From contig SNVD02015994.1 in assembly GCA_013180625.2 (NCBI GenBank), positions 60,122 to 124,121 on the forward strand: a stretch of DNA of 64,000 bases. The letters run 5' to 3'. The number at the start of each line of letters is the position of its first letter. The stretch's first letter is position 1. Positions 1 through 11,461 of the stretch are shown here, piece after piece. Under the pieces are notes generated by a model. The model saw nothing but the letters and a program-made list of their open reading frames with translations. It had not been told where the DNA came from and searched no databases. This DNA comes from Boswellia sacra. Taxonomy: Eukaryota; Streptophyta; Magnoliopsida; Sapindales; Burseraceae. A program made the position numbers and the translations under genes.

Positions 1-39
1 GTAGCAATGTTCATTCATGCAATTGACAACTACCAATTG

Positions 40-1510
40 CCTTTCTCAGCTTTTCATATCTTGTTAAATCTAGTGCCTTGGTAAATAAATCAGCAAGTTG
101 ATTTTCAGTTGAAACATGCTCAATGTGGATTGTTTTAGACTCAACCAACTCCGTAATAAAGTGAGACCTAATGTCTATATGCTTCATTCTTGAGTCCTAC
201 ACAAGGTTTTTGGAGATGTTAGTGGCACTTGTGTTATCATAGGAAATTGTCATGGATTCTTGAGAAATACAATAGTCTTCCAACATCTGTTTAATCCATA
301 GAAATTAAGTATAGCAGCTTCCAATAGCTATGTACTTAGCCTCAATATTTCATACAAAAATTGAATTTTGCTTCTTGTTGTGCCAAGCCACCAAGTTGTT
401 CCCAAGATAGAAACACTTTTTTGTTGTACTCTTTCTATCATCCAAATTGCTAACCCAATCAGCATCCCTATAACCTGTAAAGCATGAATTTGTGTCTTTG
501 GAAAACTCAATTCTAAACTGTATAGTTCCATGAACATACCTGATTATTCTCTTGACAACTACAAGATGCTGCTCTTTTCGACATGATTGGAATCATTCGC
601 ATAAACCAACACTGAAGCTAATGTTAGGTCTACTAGCAAGGCTTCCTATCATGCTTCTGTATAGGCTTTGATCAGCATTGTTTCCTACACTATCCCTTGA
701 CAATTTAATATTAGTAGTTATAGGTGTCCTTCTTGAATTGCTCTTGTCCATTTTAAATTTCTTAACTAAGTTCTTTGCATACTTAGTTGAGAAATGGATA
801 TGCCTTTATCAAGCTGTTTAACTAGAAGACCAAAGAAAAATGTCAGTTCACTTACCATACTCATCTCAAATTCTCCCTGCATAAGCTAAACAAACTCATT
901 AGTTTTGTCCTCAAGTGTGGAACCAACACATAATATCATCAACATAAATCTAAGCTACAATGATAAATCTAGAATTATGCTTTATAGACAAAGTTTTGTC
1001 ATTATTATCCCCAACATATCTATTGGTAGCCTTTCATACCAAGCTCATAGAGCTTATTTCAAACCATATAAGGCCTTTTTCAATTTATATACATAAGTAG
1101 AATGCTTAGGATCAATAAAGCCTTTAGGTTGTTTAACAAAAGCTTCTTCATTTAAGGTACTATTCAAAAAAGCTATTTTATAAATCCATTTGAAAAAGCT
1201 TGAAAGTGAGCAAACAAACAATAGCAAGCAATAACCTAATAGATTCTACTTTAGCTATAGGTGCAAAGGTTTCCTCAAAGTCGATTCCCTCAATCTGAGT
1301 ATACCCTTGTGCAACTAGTCTAGTGTTGTTCCTAATTACATGCCAATTTTTGTCATTCTTGTTCTTAAAAATCCATTTAGTCCCAATGACATCAGTGTTA
1401 TAGGTCTAAGAACTAAAATCAAATCATTATTTCTTTCAAATTGGTTAAGCTCATCTTGCATTGTTTAAACCCAAGCATCTTCCTTAAATGCATCATTTAG
1501 AGTTTTAGGC
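40..1510 (-). pseudogene. Reverse transcriptase and RNase H remnant of A1
   Basis: C-terminal pol of a copia element. From high to low coordinates one reads MQDELNQFER (near 1450), then the reverse transcriptase start with RLVAQGYTQ-EGIDFEETFAP (around 1270-1330). The catalytic YVDD follows (complement of 936-947), then RNase H with DNTSATNISKN (around 210-240) and the closing FTKALDL block near 60-80. Several frameshifts and in-frame stops interrupt it. In a working element this would copy the RNA into DNA in the particle. Only the two catalytic Asp of YVDD are seen intact. Confidence 0.8.
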
Positions 1511-2335
1511 TCAATAAGAGAAATATAACGTGAAAAACTTACCTGGTTCCTTACCTTATTTCTAGTTTTTATTCCACCTTCAAGACTTCCAATGACATAA
1601 GATGTAGGATGTGTTTTTTGAATCCAGGTAGGAGGATCCTTGCTCTAAAAATCATCTTTGATTTCTTCTCTGCCCAACTCAACACAGTTAGACATATTAG
1701 TCATGTCCGTCTTAACTTCTACAGTTTTATCTAATGTCACTAATTCTGGTTTTTCTACAAATTATGGTCTAGCTTTATCAGCAGATTGTGAAAAGCTCTA
1801 TACTGTGAAAAATCTGCAAAATCATCAAAGTCATCAAACACAACATTAGCAAATTCCATGACTGACTCAATTCTCAAATTGTAAAACTTATAGGCTTTGC
1901 TATTTAAAGAATAACCAATAAACACCCATCAATTTTAGCATCAAATTTGCCAAGTTATTCTCATCATTCACTATGAAGCACCTACATCCAAATACATAAA
2001 GTATAAGATTAGTTTTTCTCCCTTTTAATAGCTCATAAGAATAATCCAACACAGTTTGTTTTTGAAGTGGATGGCTGGTTGTGAGCTTCAAAACCCAATC
2101 CATGCTTGTTAGTACTCGTTCTCCCTTGGACAAGAATTTCATGAACTTGGTGATTCCTTACCTAACTTTTGTGAAGTGTTTGATTTTGGTGAAGAATCTA
2201 ATCTAAAAGCTTTCACAAAGGTTGCCTTTGAAGTGGATGGCTGGTTATGAGCTTCAAACCCAATCCATGCTTGTTAGTGCTAGTTCTCCATTGGACAAGA
2301 ATTTCATCAAGCTTTTTGGTCCTTTTTGTTAGATA
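1511..2335 (-). pseudogene. Integrase C-terminal remnant fused to gag by deletion (A1)
   Basis: Minus-strand frames contain YELLKGRKTNL and VFGCRCFIVND (about 1960-2040), the end of a copia integrase. Directly upstream, with no protease or integrase core between, is the gag tail (HGLGFEAHNQ in another frame, about 2090-2120). Compared with A2 this removes roughly the interval matching 17400-18830. A stretch of about 80 bp occurs twice, at 2065-2145 and 2231-2311 (offset 166 bp), so a local direct duplication accompanied the rearrangement. Not functional. Confidence 0.7.
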
Positions 2336-3720
2336 CTAAATGGTAGCTTCATGTTCCTTTATGAAATTTGTTTTCTCCACCAGTTCAATTTTCAACTTTT
2401 CAATAGTTTCATCAAGCTTAGAAACTTTATCTTCTAAGAACACTTTTTCACGAGTGATAATCTCAACTTCTCGCATTTCTCTTTTCATGATCTTTATTCT
2501 TTTCAACTTCATTTTCCTAAGCATGATAAAGATCATTGTAAACATCCTACATTCTTTATAATAGTTGAGATCAAGAACAGATTTTGTATCTACATCATTA
2601 GTTTGTACGATCATGATTTTTTCAATTACATCACTCATAACTCCCTTTCCATTGTCTAATGTTGATTCAACAAAAGCAATAAATCCATTTTGTTGTCCTT
2701 GTTCATCTGAACTACTATCAGAATCACTGTCACTACAGGTAGCATTGAATGTTTTACCTTTCCGTTTCAGATTTGCACATTAAGACTTGATATGTCCTAA
2801 TCCAGAAACATTCAAAACATTGGGCTTGAGTTTTCTTTTCTAATTCCTTGTTAAACCTCTTAACGTTAACTATATTTTTCTCCATTCTTTGACCCTTGAA
2901 CTGATTCTTCTTTTTAGAATTCTTCTTGAGGAACTTTCTGAAGTTTCTTAACATGAGAGCAAGAGGATCATTTGAAGTTTCCGTAATGTCATCAGCTTCT
3001 TTAGACTTTGATGATAAGGCTGCTAAAGTAATGGATTTGTTCTTCTTGATTGCGTGATAGTCATCTCAAAAGTTTGCAATGAACCCGGTAGCTTATCAAT
3101 CTATAATGTATCTAGATTTTATGTATCTGTGATGATTGTTGCCTTAGATTGAAATTTTTCGAGCAATGATCTCAGTAACTTAGCAACAACTTTAGGATCA
3201 CTATAATTCTTTCCAAGCAAGGCTGCAGCACTTATAATCTCACAGAGTCTTGAATAAAATTTTGACATAGTCTCATCTTCTTACATTTTTAATCTTTTCA
3301 AATTGAGAAGAAAGCATCAAAATTTTAGTACATTTGACAAATACAGTACCTTCATATTTGTTTTCAAGTCTTTCCTAAGCATCTTTGGCTGACTTGCATG
3401 AAGAAATAGGGTTGAATGCCTTCAGATTAATTGCATTGAAGAGGGCATGCATAGCTTTAGAGTTCCATTGTCCTTCTTCATAATCTTGTGGATTCCATGC
3501 AGAATCTACTTTTTCAACTCTTTCACCATTTGCATTGACATATGTTGGTGGACTCCATCCATAGAGGACTGTCTTCCAAACCCTATATCAATAGCCTTTA
3601 AGAAATACATCATCTTGGCCTTCTAGTACCCATGATTGCCTTCCTTAAAAAGTGGTGTATATGAAATTGAACCTCCGTGTTTTTGAAAGTCCATAACTTC
3701 AAGGACAAACAGGATCGACA
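2336..3720 (-). pseudogene. Gag remnant of A1
   Basis: Minus-strand fragments of a copia gag. The 66-aa piece at 2954-2754 (KKNSKKKNQFKGQ, then a decayed knuckle QCFECF) aligns with A2 16650-16844. The 100-aa piece at 2638-2336 is a Lys/Glu-rich coiled coil matching A2 17049-17436. The segment 3000-3700 covers the capsid-like part and is broken by many stops. Gag would form the cytoplasmic particle. The first zinc-knuckle Cys pair is present but the His-Cys half is lost. Confidence 0.7.
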
Positions 3721-3740
3721 CTACTATACAGGTGCTTTAC

Positions 3741-3752
3741 TATGATACGAAT
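3741..3752 (-). promoter_or_regulatory. Primer binding site of A1 (degenerate)
   Basis: Directly inside the LTR end, the minus strand reads ATTCGTATCATA. This corresponds to ATTAGTATCAGAG in A2 and to the usual TGGTATCAGAGC that pairs with initiator tRNA-Met. It is mutated at several positions. Confidence 0.6.
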
Positions 3753-4553
3753 TGTAAATTCTGAAGCTGTGAACTTCGTTACGTGCTACACAACCAATGC
3801 AGTTATAACAATTATAATATACATAAACAAAAAGTTGCACAAAGGAATTTTTACGTGGTTTAGGTTAAACAAGCCTACTCCATGGGTAGTCAAGCTGCAA
3901 TTCACTATGTTGTTCATGTTTACAAGGACTAAAACCTTTACAGTTGAGGAATGCATTCTTCTCTCACACTTACCTATCCCATATAAACTGTGCTCTCTCT
4001 CGAAGAACTTCACATACTAAATCAACTTCCTAAATCCTTGCTGCACTTCACACCCAATGATTTGAGTCCCTCTCAAATTATTATACAAGTTCCCAGTAAG
4101 ATAATCAATTGCTATTACTTATCACACAGATATGATAAGTGATAAACCTAAATAAAATTGCAAGCTAACTAAGAGAAGTGTTTGAATATAGCGTACATAT
4201 TGAAAGAACTATTGGACTAAAACAAAAACATTTTCTTTATATTGCTTCAAGTTCAGCAGCAAGCAATCCTTATTGCACAAGGATTCTTCAAGATCTTTTT
4301 GAATATCACATAATAACCTGTCTATCTTGAAGTCTAGGAAAGTTAAACCACATTAGGATAACCAATGATATATCATAAGCTTTCCTAATGCTAGTAAAAA
4401 TAAAATACTTTCCAAACTTGAATTGTTATTTTGGAAATAATCTATAGTTAAGATTTTCTTAACTTGCTCCATTAAAACAAAAATCACTTAATATAAAATC
4501 GAATTCTTTATTTTCTCTAAAATGCCAACAAAGTAATACCAAGGCCACATAGA
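3753..4553 (-). repeat. 5' LTR of A1, larger segment
   Basis: Runs from the LTR end (complement of TTTACA) at 3753 to the B1 insertion point at 4553. It shares blocks with the A2 LTRs, for example AAAGATCTTGAAGAATCCTT. Together with 13309-13343 it totals about 836 bp, within the 808-858 bp seen for A2. Confidence 0.8.
4549..4553. repeat. Target-site duplication of B1, left copy (ATAGA)
   Basis: ATAGA immediately precedes the TGTTAGCCC start of the B1 5' LTR and is repeated exactly at 13304-13308 after the 3' LTR. Confidence 0.92.
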
Positions 4554-4804
4554 TGTTAGCCCTAAGGCTACATGATAATTTTGATGATAACAATACACAT
4601 TGATTCATTGTGATTTACTAACATGTTTATTTATGTGTAAGAGTAATATCATTGAAATAATTGTAAAATCAAGAAGAGGCTTATTAAAATGAAGTGTTGA
4701 AGCTAAGGAGAAGACTACATGTTAAAGGCACCAAAGCTTAATAACAAGGTTTGATTCAAGGAATGTGACACATGAGCAATGTTCAATCAATTAGTCATAT
4801 ATTT

Positions 4805-5560
4805 CACTACAGATGTCCAAATGATGTGATTCATAAACCTTTGGAAAGATTACTCAATTTATAACATTTCGTATGTTTTAATGAAATTCAAATTTCAAGT
4901 GCAAAGTTGTCCAAATCATCATGCAAGTTGAAAGACAAATGGAAGCAGCTGACATAAGCACCGAATACTCTTTTGGACATATCTTGAGCTAGAAAAATCA
5001 AAATAACTTGATTCTTATGGCATTGGAAAAAGGACTTAATGAGACACATTTCATATGTTTTGAAGAAATTCAAATTTCAAATGGAAGCTGACATAATTGA
5101 CATGCAATTCGGTGGACTGACACAGAGAAGAAAAATCAACTCACATGAGCACTAAATGGTGTTTTGGCCATATCTTAAGATAAAGATATCCAAATGCTTT
5201 GATTATTAATGTTTTGGAAAGCTTATTCAAATATGCAGATCTTTTATGTTTTGAATAAATTTAAATTTCAAACAGAAGGCTTACATAATTATCATTCAAT
5301 TTGGTGGACTGACACAAGAAAGAAAAATTAAGTCACATGAGCACCGACTAGTGTTTTGGCCATATCTTGAGTTACAGATATCCAAATGACTTGATTCTTG
5401 ATGCGTTCGAAAGCTTATTCAAATGTGCAAATCTTTTATGTTTTGTAGAGTTTCAAATTTCAAATGGAACATTGACAAAAATGGCAGACAAGATTACGGT
5501 TTTTATGGTGGACAGAAAATTTGGACTTGGTGTCTTCACTTGATTAAGTTCATCTCATTT
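4805..5560 (+). repeat. Four ~189-bp tandem units inside the B1 LTR
   Basis: Recurring blocks are TATCCAAATGACTTGATTC, GGAAAGCTTATTCAAAT and AAATTTCAAATTTCAAATGG-type sequence. Anchors lie near 4813, 4996, 5185 and 5378. The same arrangement recurs in the 3' LTR (about 11715-12460) and in B2. Confidence 0.75.
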
Positions 5561-5795
5561 CCCTATAAAAGGAGCCATTCTCCCATGCATTCAATAAGTG
5601 TAAGAGAAGCATTTTATCAAGCAAAAAAAATAAGAGAAATATCAAGTCTAGAGAGCTTTTATATTCTTTATCTACTCTTTGAAGAGAGTTGTGCTTTTGT
5701 TGTAAAAATTTACTTTGTTCTTGTATTGTGGTGAGAGTGAGCTCTTCTTGTAAAGGATAAAAGTTATCCTTGAGAGAACTCTTTCCTTGGTGAGT

Positions 5796-6065
5796 TTGTT
5801 CATCAAGAAGAACTCTTGGTGTGGTGTTATCAAGAGTTGAAGGAAGTTTCCTTGATGAGGTTGTTCATCAAGAAGAACTCTTGGTGTGGTGTTATCAAGA
5901 GTTGAAGGAAGTTGCCTTGGTGAGGTTGTTCATCAAGAAGAACTCTTGGTGTGGTGTTATCAAGGGTTGAAGGAAGTTGCCTTGGTGAGGTTGTTCATCA
6001 AGAAGAACTCTTGGTGTGGTGTTATCAAGGGTTGGAAGAAAAAGTCTTGGTGAGGTTGTTCATCA
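5796..6065 (+). repeat. ~64-bp tandem units inside the B1 LTR
   Basis: AAGAACTCTTGGTGTGGTG recurs near 5810, 5873, 5938 and 6002. Four copies lie in each B1 LTR, but only two in the B2 LTR (near 60833 and 60898). Confidence 0.85.
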
Positions 6066-6397
6066 AGCAAGTTGTAAAGATTTCTACAACTTAGTGGAAA
6101 GCTTAGCTCGTGGAGCTAGGAGCCCGTGGACGTAGGCAAGGTTTGCCGAACCACGTAAATTGAGTTTGCACTCTATCTATCCCTATCCTCTTTACATTTA
6201 CTTGCACTTGTGATTGTTCTATTGTTATCTCTTGATTTCATCTTAGATAACTTCTATTTTCATCTTCTTCACCTTTATTCTCAAAAGAAAGAGTGAACTA
6301 ATTTTTGATCTTTCAAGAAAAGTTTTACTAAATCCGTTTTGATAAATAAAAACCTAATTCACCCCCCCTCTTGGGTTGCCATACCTGGGTCAACAAG

Positions 6398-6411
6398 TGG
6401 TATCAGAGCAA
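6398..6411 (+). promoter_or_regulatory. Primer binding site of B1
   Basis: TGGTATCAGAGCAA lies two bases after the LTR end. It is the standard plant sequence complementary to the 3' end of initiator tRNA-Met. Confidence 0.9.
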
Positions 6412-6450
6412 GGTTGCTCAATTTTTTAAATCTTAATCGATTTTTGAGCT

Positions 6451-8186
6451 ATGGCAACTTTTAATTCAACTTCATATGTTGAGGGACTTTCTATCTCTAG
6501 ACCTCCATTTTTTAATGGAAGTGATTACTCTTATTGGAAAACTAGAATGAGTATTTTCTTGAAATCTTTTTATTATGATTTGTGGTCTATTGTTTTGGAA
6601 GGACCTTTTGTTCCTACCAAAATTGAAAATGGGGAATGCATGCTTAAAGAACCTAAAGAGTTTAGTGAAGATGATAAAAAGAAATTGAGTTTGAATGCTA
6701 AAGCTATGAATGTGTTGTATTGTGCTCTAGATAGAAATGAGTTTAATAGAATATCTACTTGTTCTACGGCACAAGAAATATGGCACACACTTGAAGTAAC
6801 TCATGAAGGAACTAGTCAAGTTAAAGAATCCAAAATTAGTATGCTAGTTCATAGTTATGAGCTTTTTAAGATGAAATCGGATGAATCAATTTCTGAAATG
6901 TTTACTAGATTTACGGATATTATTAATAGTTTGAAATCTCTTGGTAAATCTTATTCTAATGTTGAAATGGTGAGAAAGATTCTTAGGTGTCTACCAAAAT
7001 CTTGGGAGCCAAAGGTGACGGCAATTCAAGAAGCAAAGGACCTCACCAAACTACCATTAGAAGAACTTATGGGTTCTCTCATGACTCATGAAATCACCTT
7101 GAAGGAGAATGAAGAAGATTTCAAGAAAAAGAAAAATATCGCTTTCAAATCTTCAACAAAAGAAGATGATGAGTCCGACGATGAAGGAGATGATGAAGAT
7201 CTTGCATTCATCACAAGAAAGCTAAAAAGGATGATTAGAGGAAACCAAGGATTCAAGAAGAATTCTAGAAGGGAGTACAAAGGGCAAAGCTCAAAGCAAG
7301 ATAAGAAAAATGATCAAGTCATTTGCTATGAGTGCAAGAAACGGGACATGTAAAGATGGATTGTCCTTACTTCAAGAGTCAAAACAAGAAATCCAAAGCA
7401 ATGAAAGCCACAAATTGGGATGATAGTGAAGCTAGCTCCACCGAAGAAGAAGATTGCGAAGTGGCAAACATGTGCTTCATGGCTTTAAGTGAAGATGAGG
7501 TAAGTATTCTAAACTATGATCCTAAACTTTCATATGATGAATTACTTGAAGCATTTCAAAATTTACATGTACAAGTTGATAAGCAAAATTCAAAAATTAA
7601 TGCTTTCAAAAAAAATTCAAAAATCATGTTATCTCAATTAGAAGAAGTGGTAGAAATAAATGAAGCTTTAGAAAATGAAAATGAAATTTTAAAGCAAAAA
7701 GATTTTGAAAGTTTGGAAAGTCAAATACATTTATTAAAAACTGAAAATGACATTTTAAAACAAAAGGATTTTGATAAATTAGAGAAACAAAATGCTATTT
7801 TGAAAAAGGAAAATAATGACTTAAGAAATATTGTTGATAGTTTTACAAAAAGCACAAAAAATTTGAATTCTATGTTACAAAACCAAAGGTGTGTTTTTGA
7901 TAAAAGAGGCTTAGGATATAAAACTCATAAAAATCAAAAGTATTTTAAAAATTATTTTGCTCATGCATCTTCTAGGAATAATCCTAATCATTCATGTACT
8001 TATTATGGAAGAAAAGGACACAAAGTGCATTCTTGCTATATTAAGAGAAATCCTAATTTGAAACAAATATGGGTTCCAAAAAGTACCATAACTAACCCCC
8101 AAGGACCCAAGAACTTTTGGATACCAAAAAGTTACTCATTGAATATTGATTGTAGAGACAAAGTGGCAAACACAAGTGGTACTTAG
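6451..8186 (+). pseudogene. gag of B1 (capsid, two zinc knuckles, coiled coil), one frameshift
   Basis: Copia Gag, which packages element RNA in the cytoplasm. ATG 6451 opens MATFNSTSYVEGL. Residues 20-230 form the capsid-like UBN2 region (PPFFNGSDYSYWKTRM, CLPKSWEPKVTAIQEA). An acidic patch follows, then the knuckle CYECKK. B1 has lost one C in the knuckle codons near 7341 (B2 keeps the base and reads KKPGHVKMDCP). The frame therefore stops at 7353 and resumes in the next frame at about 7332. After it come an Asp/Glu-rich spacer and a coiled coil with repeated ENEILKQKDF (about 7640-7860). A second knuckle follows in which Cys is replaced by Tyr (CTYYGRKGHKVHSC). The frame ends at TAG 8184-8186. 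Confidence 0.88.
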
Positions 8187-11100
8187 ATAGTGGATGCTCA
8201 AGGCATATGACCGGAGATGCCTCCAAGTTCTCAAGATTAATCATGAAGAAAAGAGGATATGTGACATTTGGTGATAATGCCAAAGGAAGGGTAATCGGAC
8301 ATGGTGATATTGGTAACCCTTCTTCACCTATTATTAAAGATGTTTTGCTTGTTCATGGTTTAAAACATGATTTGATTAGCATTAGTCAATTGTGTGATAA
8401 GGGATATTTTGTTACTTTTGAGCCTAATAGATGTGTGATTAAGGATGTTAGTAACAATAAGACATTATTTGTTGGTAATAGATGTGGTAATATTTATACA
8501 ATTGATATTGATGTTAATGCTTATATAGAAAATTGTTTCATTGTTAATCATGATGCTTGGTTATGGCATAGAAGATTAGGTCATGCTAGCATGGACACAA
8601 TTTCAAAAATTTCTAAAAATGATTTAGTTGATGGTCTTCCAAAAATAAAATTTGAAAAGGATAAGATTTGTGATGCTTGTCAATTTGGAAAACAAGTGAG
8701 AACTTCTTTTAAACAAAAGAAATTTATTTCAACAAATAAACCTCTACAATTACTTCATTTGGATTTATTTGGACCATCAAGAACTCAAAGCCTTGGTGGA
8801 AAGTATTATGTTTTTGTTATTGTGGATGATTATTCAAGATTCACTTGGGTATTATTCTTGAAAACAAAAAAATGAGGCCATACAAGCTTTTTCAAAATTT
8901 GCAAAAAGAGTCCATAATCAAAAAGGGTATTCTATTGTGTCCATTAGGAGTGATCATAGTGGTGAAGTAGACAATATTGCATTTGAAAATCTTTGTGATG
9001 AAAATGATTTTGAGCATAATTTTTCCACACCTAGAACTCCACAACAAAATGGTGTTGTTGAAAGGAAAAATAGGACTATCCAAGAAATGACTAGGACCAT
9101 GTTACTTGAAAATAATTTGCCAAAATATTTTTGGGCCGAAGCCGTTAATACCGCATGCTTTATAATCAATAGAGTCCATATTAGAGCTTTAATAAAGAAA
9201 ACTCCTTATGAACTTTGGAAAGGAAGAAAACCCAACATTGGATTTTTTAAAGTTTTTGGATGTAAATGTTTTATTTTAAACACCAAGGATAACCTTGGAA
9301 AATTTGATACAAAAGCCGATGTTGGAATTTTTGTTGGCTACTCCAACCATAGTAAAGCATATAGAGTTTTTAACAAAAAGACTCTTACTATTGAAGAATC
9401 TATGCATGTTGAATTTGATGAAACTAATGTTATTTCTTCAAAGAATTTAGATGATGATATTATTGAGGTAGAAAGGCAAATCAAGGAATCAAGGCTTGAT
9501 GAAAAGTGCCAAGATGAATTACAACTTCAACAAGAAAAGCTTGAGGAAGTAAATGATTCTTCCCAAGAATTACCAAAGGAATGGAGGTATGCAAAAGCTC
9601 ACCCTAAAGATCTCATTATTGGTGAACCATCACAAGGTATGAAAACTAGATCTTCTTTTAAGAACTTTTGTAATCATTTTGCTTTTGTCTCTCAATTTGA
9701 ACCAAAATCTTTTAAAGAAGTCGAAAATGACGAAAGTTGGATTTTGACTATGCAAGAAGAATTGAATCAATTTGAGAGAAATCAAGTTTGGGAATTAGTC
9801 CCTAGACCTAAAAATCATTCTATTATAGGCACTAAATGGATTTTTAGAAATAAAGTAGATGAAAATGGCACCATTATTAGAAACAAAGCTAGACTTGTTG
9901 CTCAAGGATACAATCAAGAAGAAGGTATTGATTATGAGGAAACCTTTGCACCGGTTGCTAGATTAGAATGAATTAGAATGTTGTGTGCATTTGCATGTTA
10001 TAAAAAATTTACATTATATCAAATGGATGTCAAAAGTGCATTTTTAAATGGTTACATTATGGAGGAAGTATATGTAGAGCAACCTCTTGGTTTTCAAAAT
10101 CATGATTTTCAAACCATGTTTTCAAACTCAAAAAGGCACTTTATGGCTTGAAACAAGCACCAAGAGCATGGTATGATAGATTGAGCAAATTTCTCATTGA
10201 TAATGGTTTCGAAATAAAAAAGTTGATACTACTCTTTTTGTTAAAACAAAAAATGATGATTTATTAATTGTTCAAATCTATGTTGATGATATTATATTTG
10301 GTGCTACTAATGTCTCTATGTGTGAGGAATTTTCTAAGTGCATGCAACAAGAATTTGAAATGAGCTTAATGGGAGAATTAAATTTCTTCCTTGGACTTCA
10401 AATCAAGCAATCAATAGATGGGATCTTCATTAATCAAGCTAAATACACAAGAGATCTTCTCAAGAAGTTTGGCATGGATAATTCAAGGACATATAACACA
10501 CCTATGGGTACATTAACCAAGCTTGACAAAGATGAGAAAGGAAAAGATGTTAAGGTAACAAAGTATCGAGGTATGATTGGCTCTCTTTTGTATTTAACTG
10601 CTAGTAGACCTGATATTATGTTTAGTGTGTTATGTGTGCTAGATTTCAATCTTGTCCAAAGGAATCTCACCTTAAAGCTGTCAAAAGGATATTTAGATAT
10701 CTTCTTGGAACCATAAATCTAGGTCTTTGGTATCCTAAGTGTGATAATTTTGATCTAATTAGTTATTCCGATGCAGACTTTGCTGGAAGTCTTCTTGATA
10801 GAAAAAGCACTAGTGGCTCTTGCCATTTTCTAGGACATGCACTAGTCTCATGGTTTAGTAGAAAACAAAATTCTGTTGCCTTATCAACTGCGGAAGCCGA
10901 GTATATTGCAGTAGGAAGTTATTGTGCACAATCTCTTTGGATGAAGCAAATTTTAAAAGATTATGGTGTGGTATTTGATCATATTCCCATCAAATGTGAC
11001 AATACAAGTGCCATCAACATTTCAAAAAATCCCATACAACACTCTAGGACTAAGCATATAGAGATTAGACATCATTTTATTAGAGATCATGTGTAAAAAG

Positions 11101-11221
11101 GTAATATTTCTTTAGAATTTATTCCCACCGATAAACAATTAGCCGATATATTTACTAAACCCTTTAGTCAAGATAGATTTTGCATAATTAGAAGAGAATT
11201 AGGCATGTTGGATATGTTTTA
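8156..11221 (+). pseudogene. pol of B1: protease, integrase, reverse transcriptase, RNase H
   Basis: Frame open from 8156, overlapping gag by 30 nt in the -1 frame. Protease: WYLDSGCSRHMTGD (8177-8218). Integrase: zinc-binding HRRLGHAS...CDACQFGKQ (8575-8695), core HLDLFGP, then SDHSGE and [14 protein letters not shown]. An extra A near 8870 breaks the core. Reverse transcriptase: [21 protein letters not shown] (about 9890), then TGA at 9969-9971. A frameshift lies near 10115; YVDD is intact at 10279-10290. Another shift lies near 10640. RNase H: SYSDADFAG, STAEAEYIA, DNTSAINISKN, then TAA at 11094-11096 before the closing FTKPFSQDRF. The products would copy and insert the element; this copy is disabled. 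Confidence 0.9.
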
Positions 11222-11261
11222 ATTTTGCTTTAATAAGATAATCTTTGAATGGTAGCATATG

Positions 11262-11460
11262 TTAAGGGGGAAAATATATTTAGGGGGAGTAGTTAATTTG
11301 ATTACATTTTTTGATGATAACAAAAGGGGGAGAAATAGTTGGATTGCTTATATTCATAACAAGTGTCATTTTTTTGTTTATTCTTGATTTTATTTTCATT
11401 CTTTATTTTAGATATTATTTGAAAGCAATCAATGGTTTGTCATCATCAAAAAGGGGGAGA
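11262..11460 (+). promoter_or_regulatory. Multiple polypurine tracts of B1
   Basis: AAGGGGG-type tracts occur near 11262 (TTAAGGGGGAAAA), 11280 (TTAGGGGGAG), 11322 (AAAAGGGGGAG) and 11449-11460 (AAAAGGGGGAGA). The last one abuts the 3' LTR and would prime plus-strand synthesis. Repeated tracts of this form are a known Sirevirus feature. Confidence 0.8.
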
Positions 11461-11461
11461 T

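Larger units (their letters stand above)
4554..6395 (+). repeat. 5' LTR of B1
   Basis: Starts TGTTAGCCCTAAGGC and ends GGGTCAACA, 1842 bp, the same length as the 3' LTR. The first 125 bp differ from the 3' copy at about 4 positions. It contains two tandem arrays: about four units of roughly 189 bp (4805-5560) and four units of about 64 bp (5796-6065). It carries the element's promoter and polyadenylation signals by family knowledge; I did not pin down a TATA box. Confidence 0.92.
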
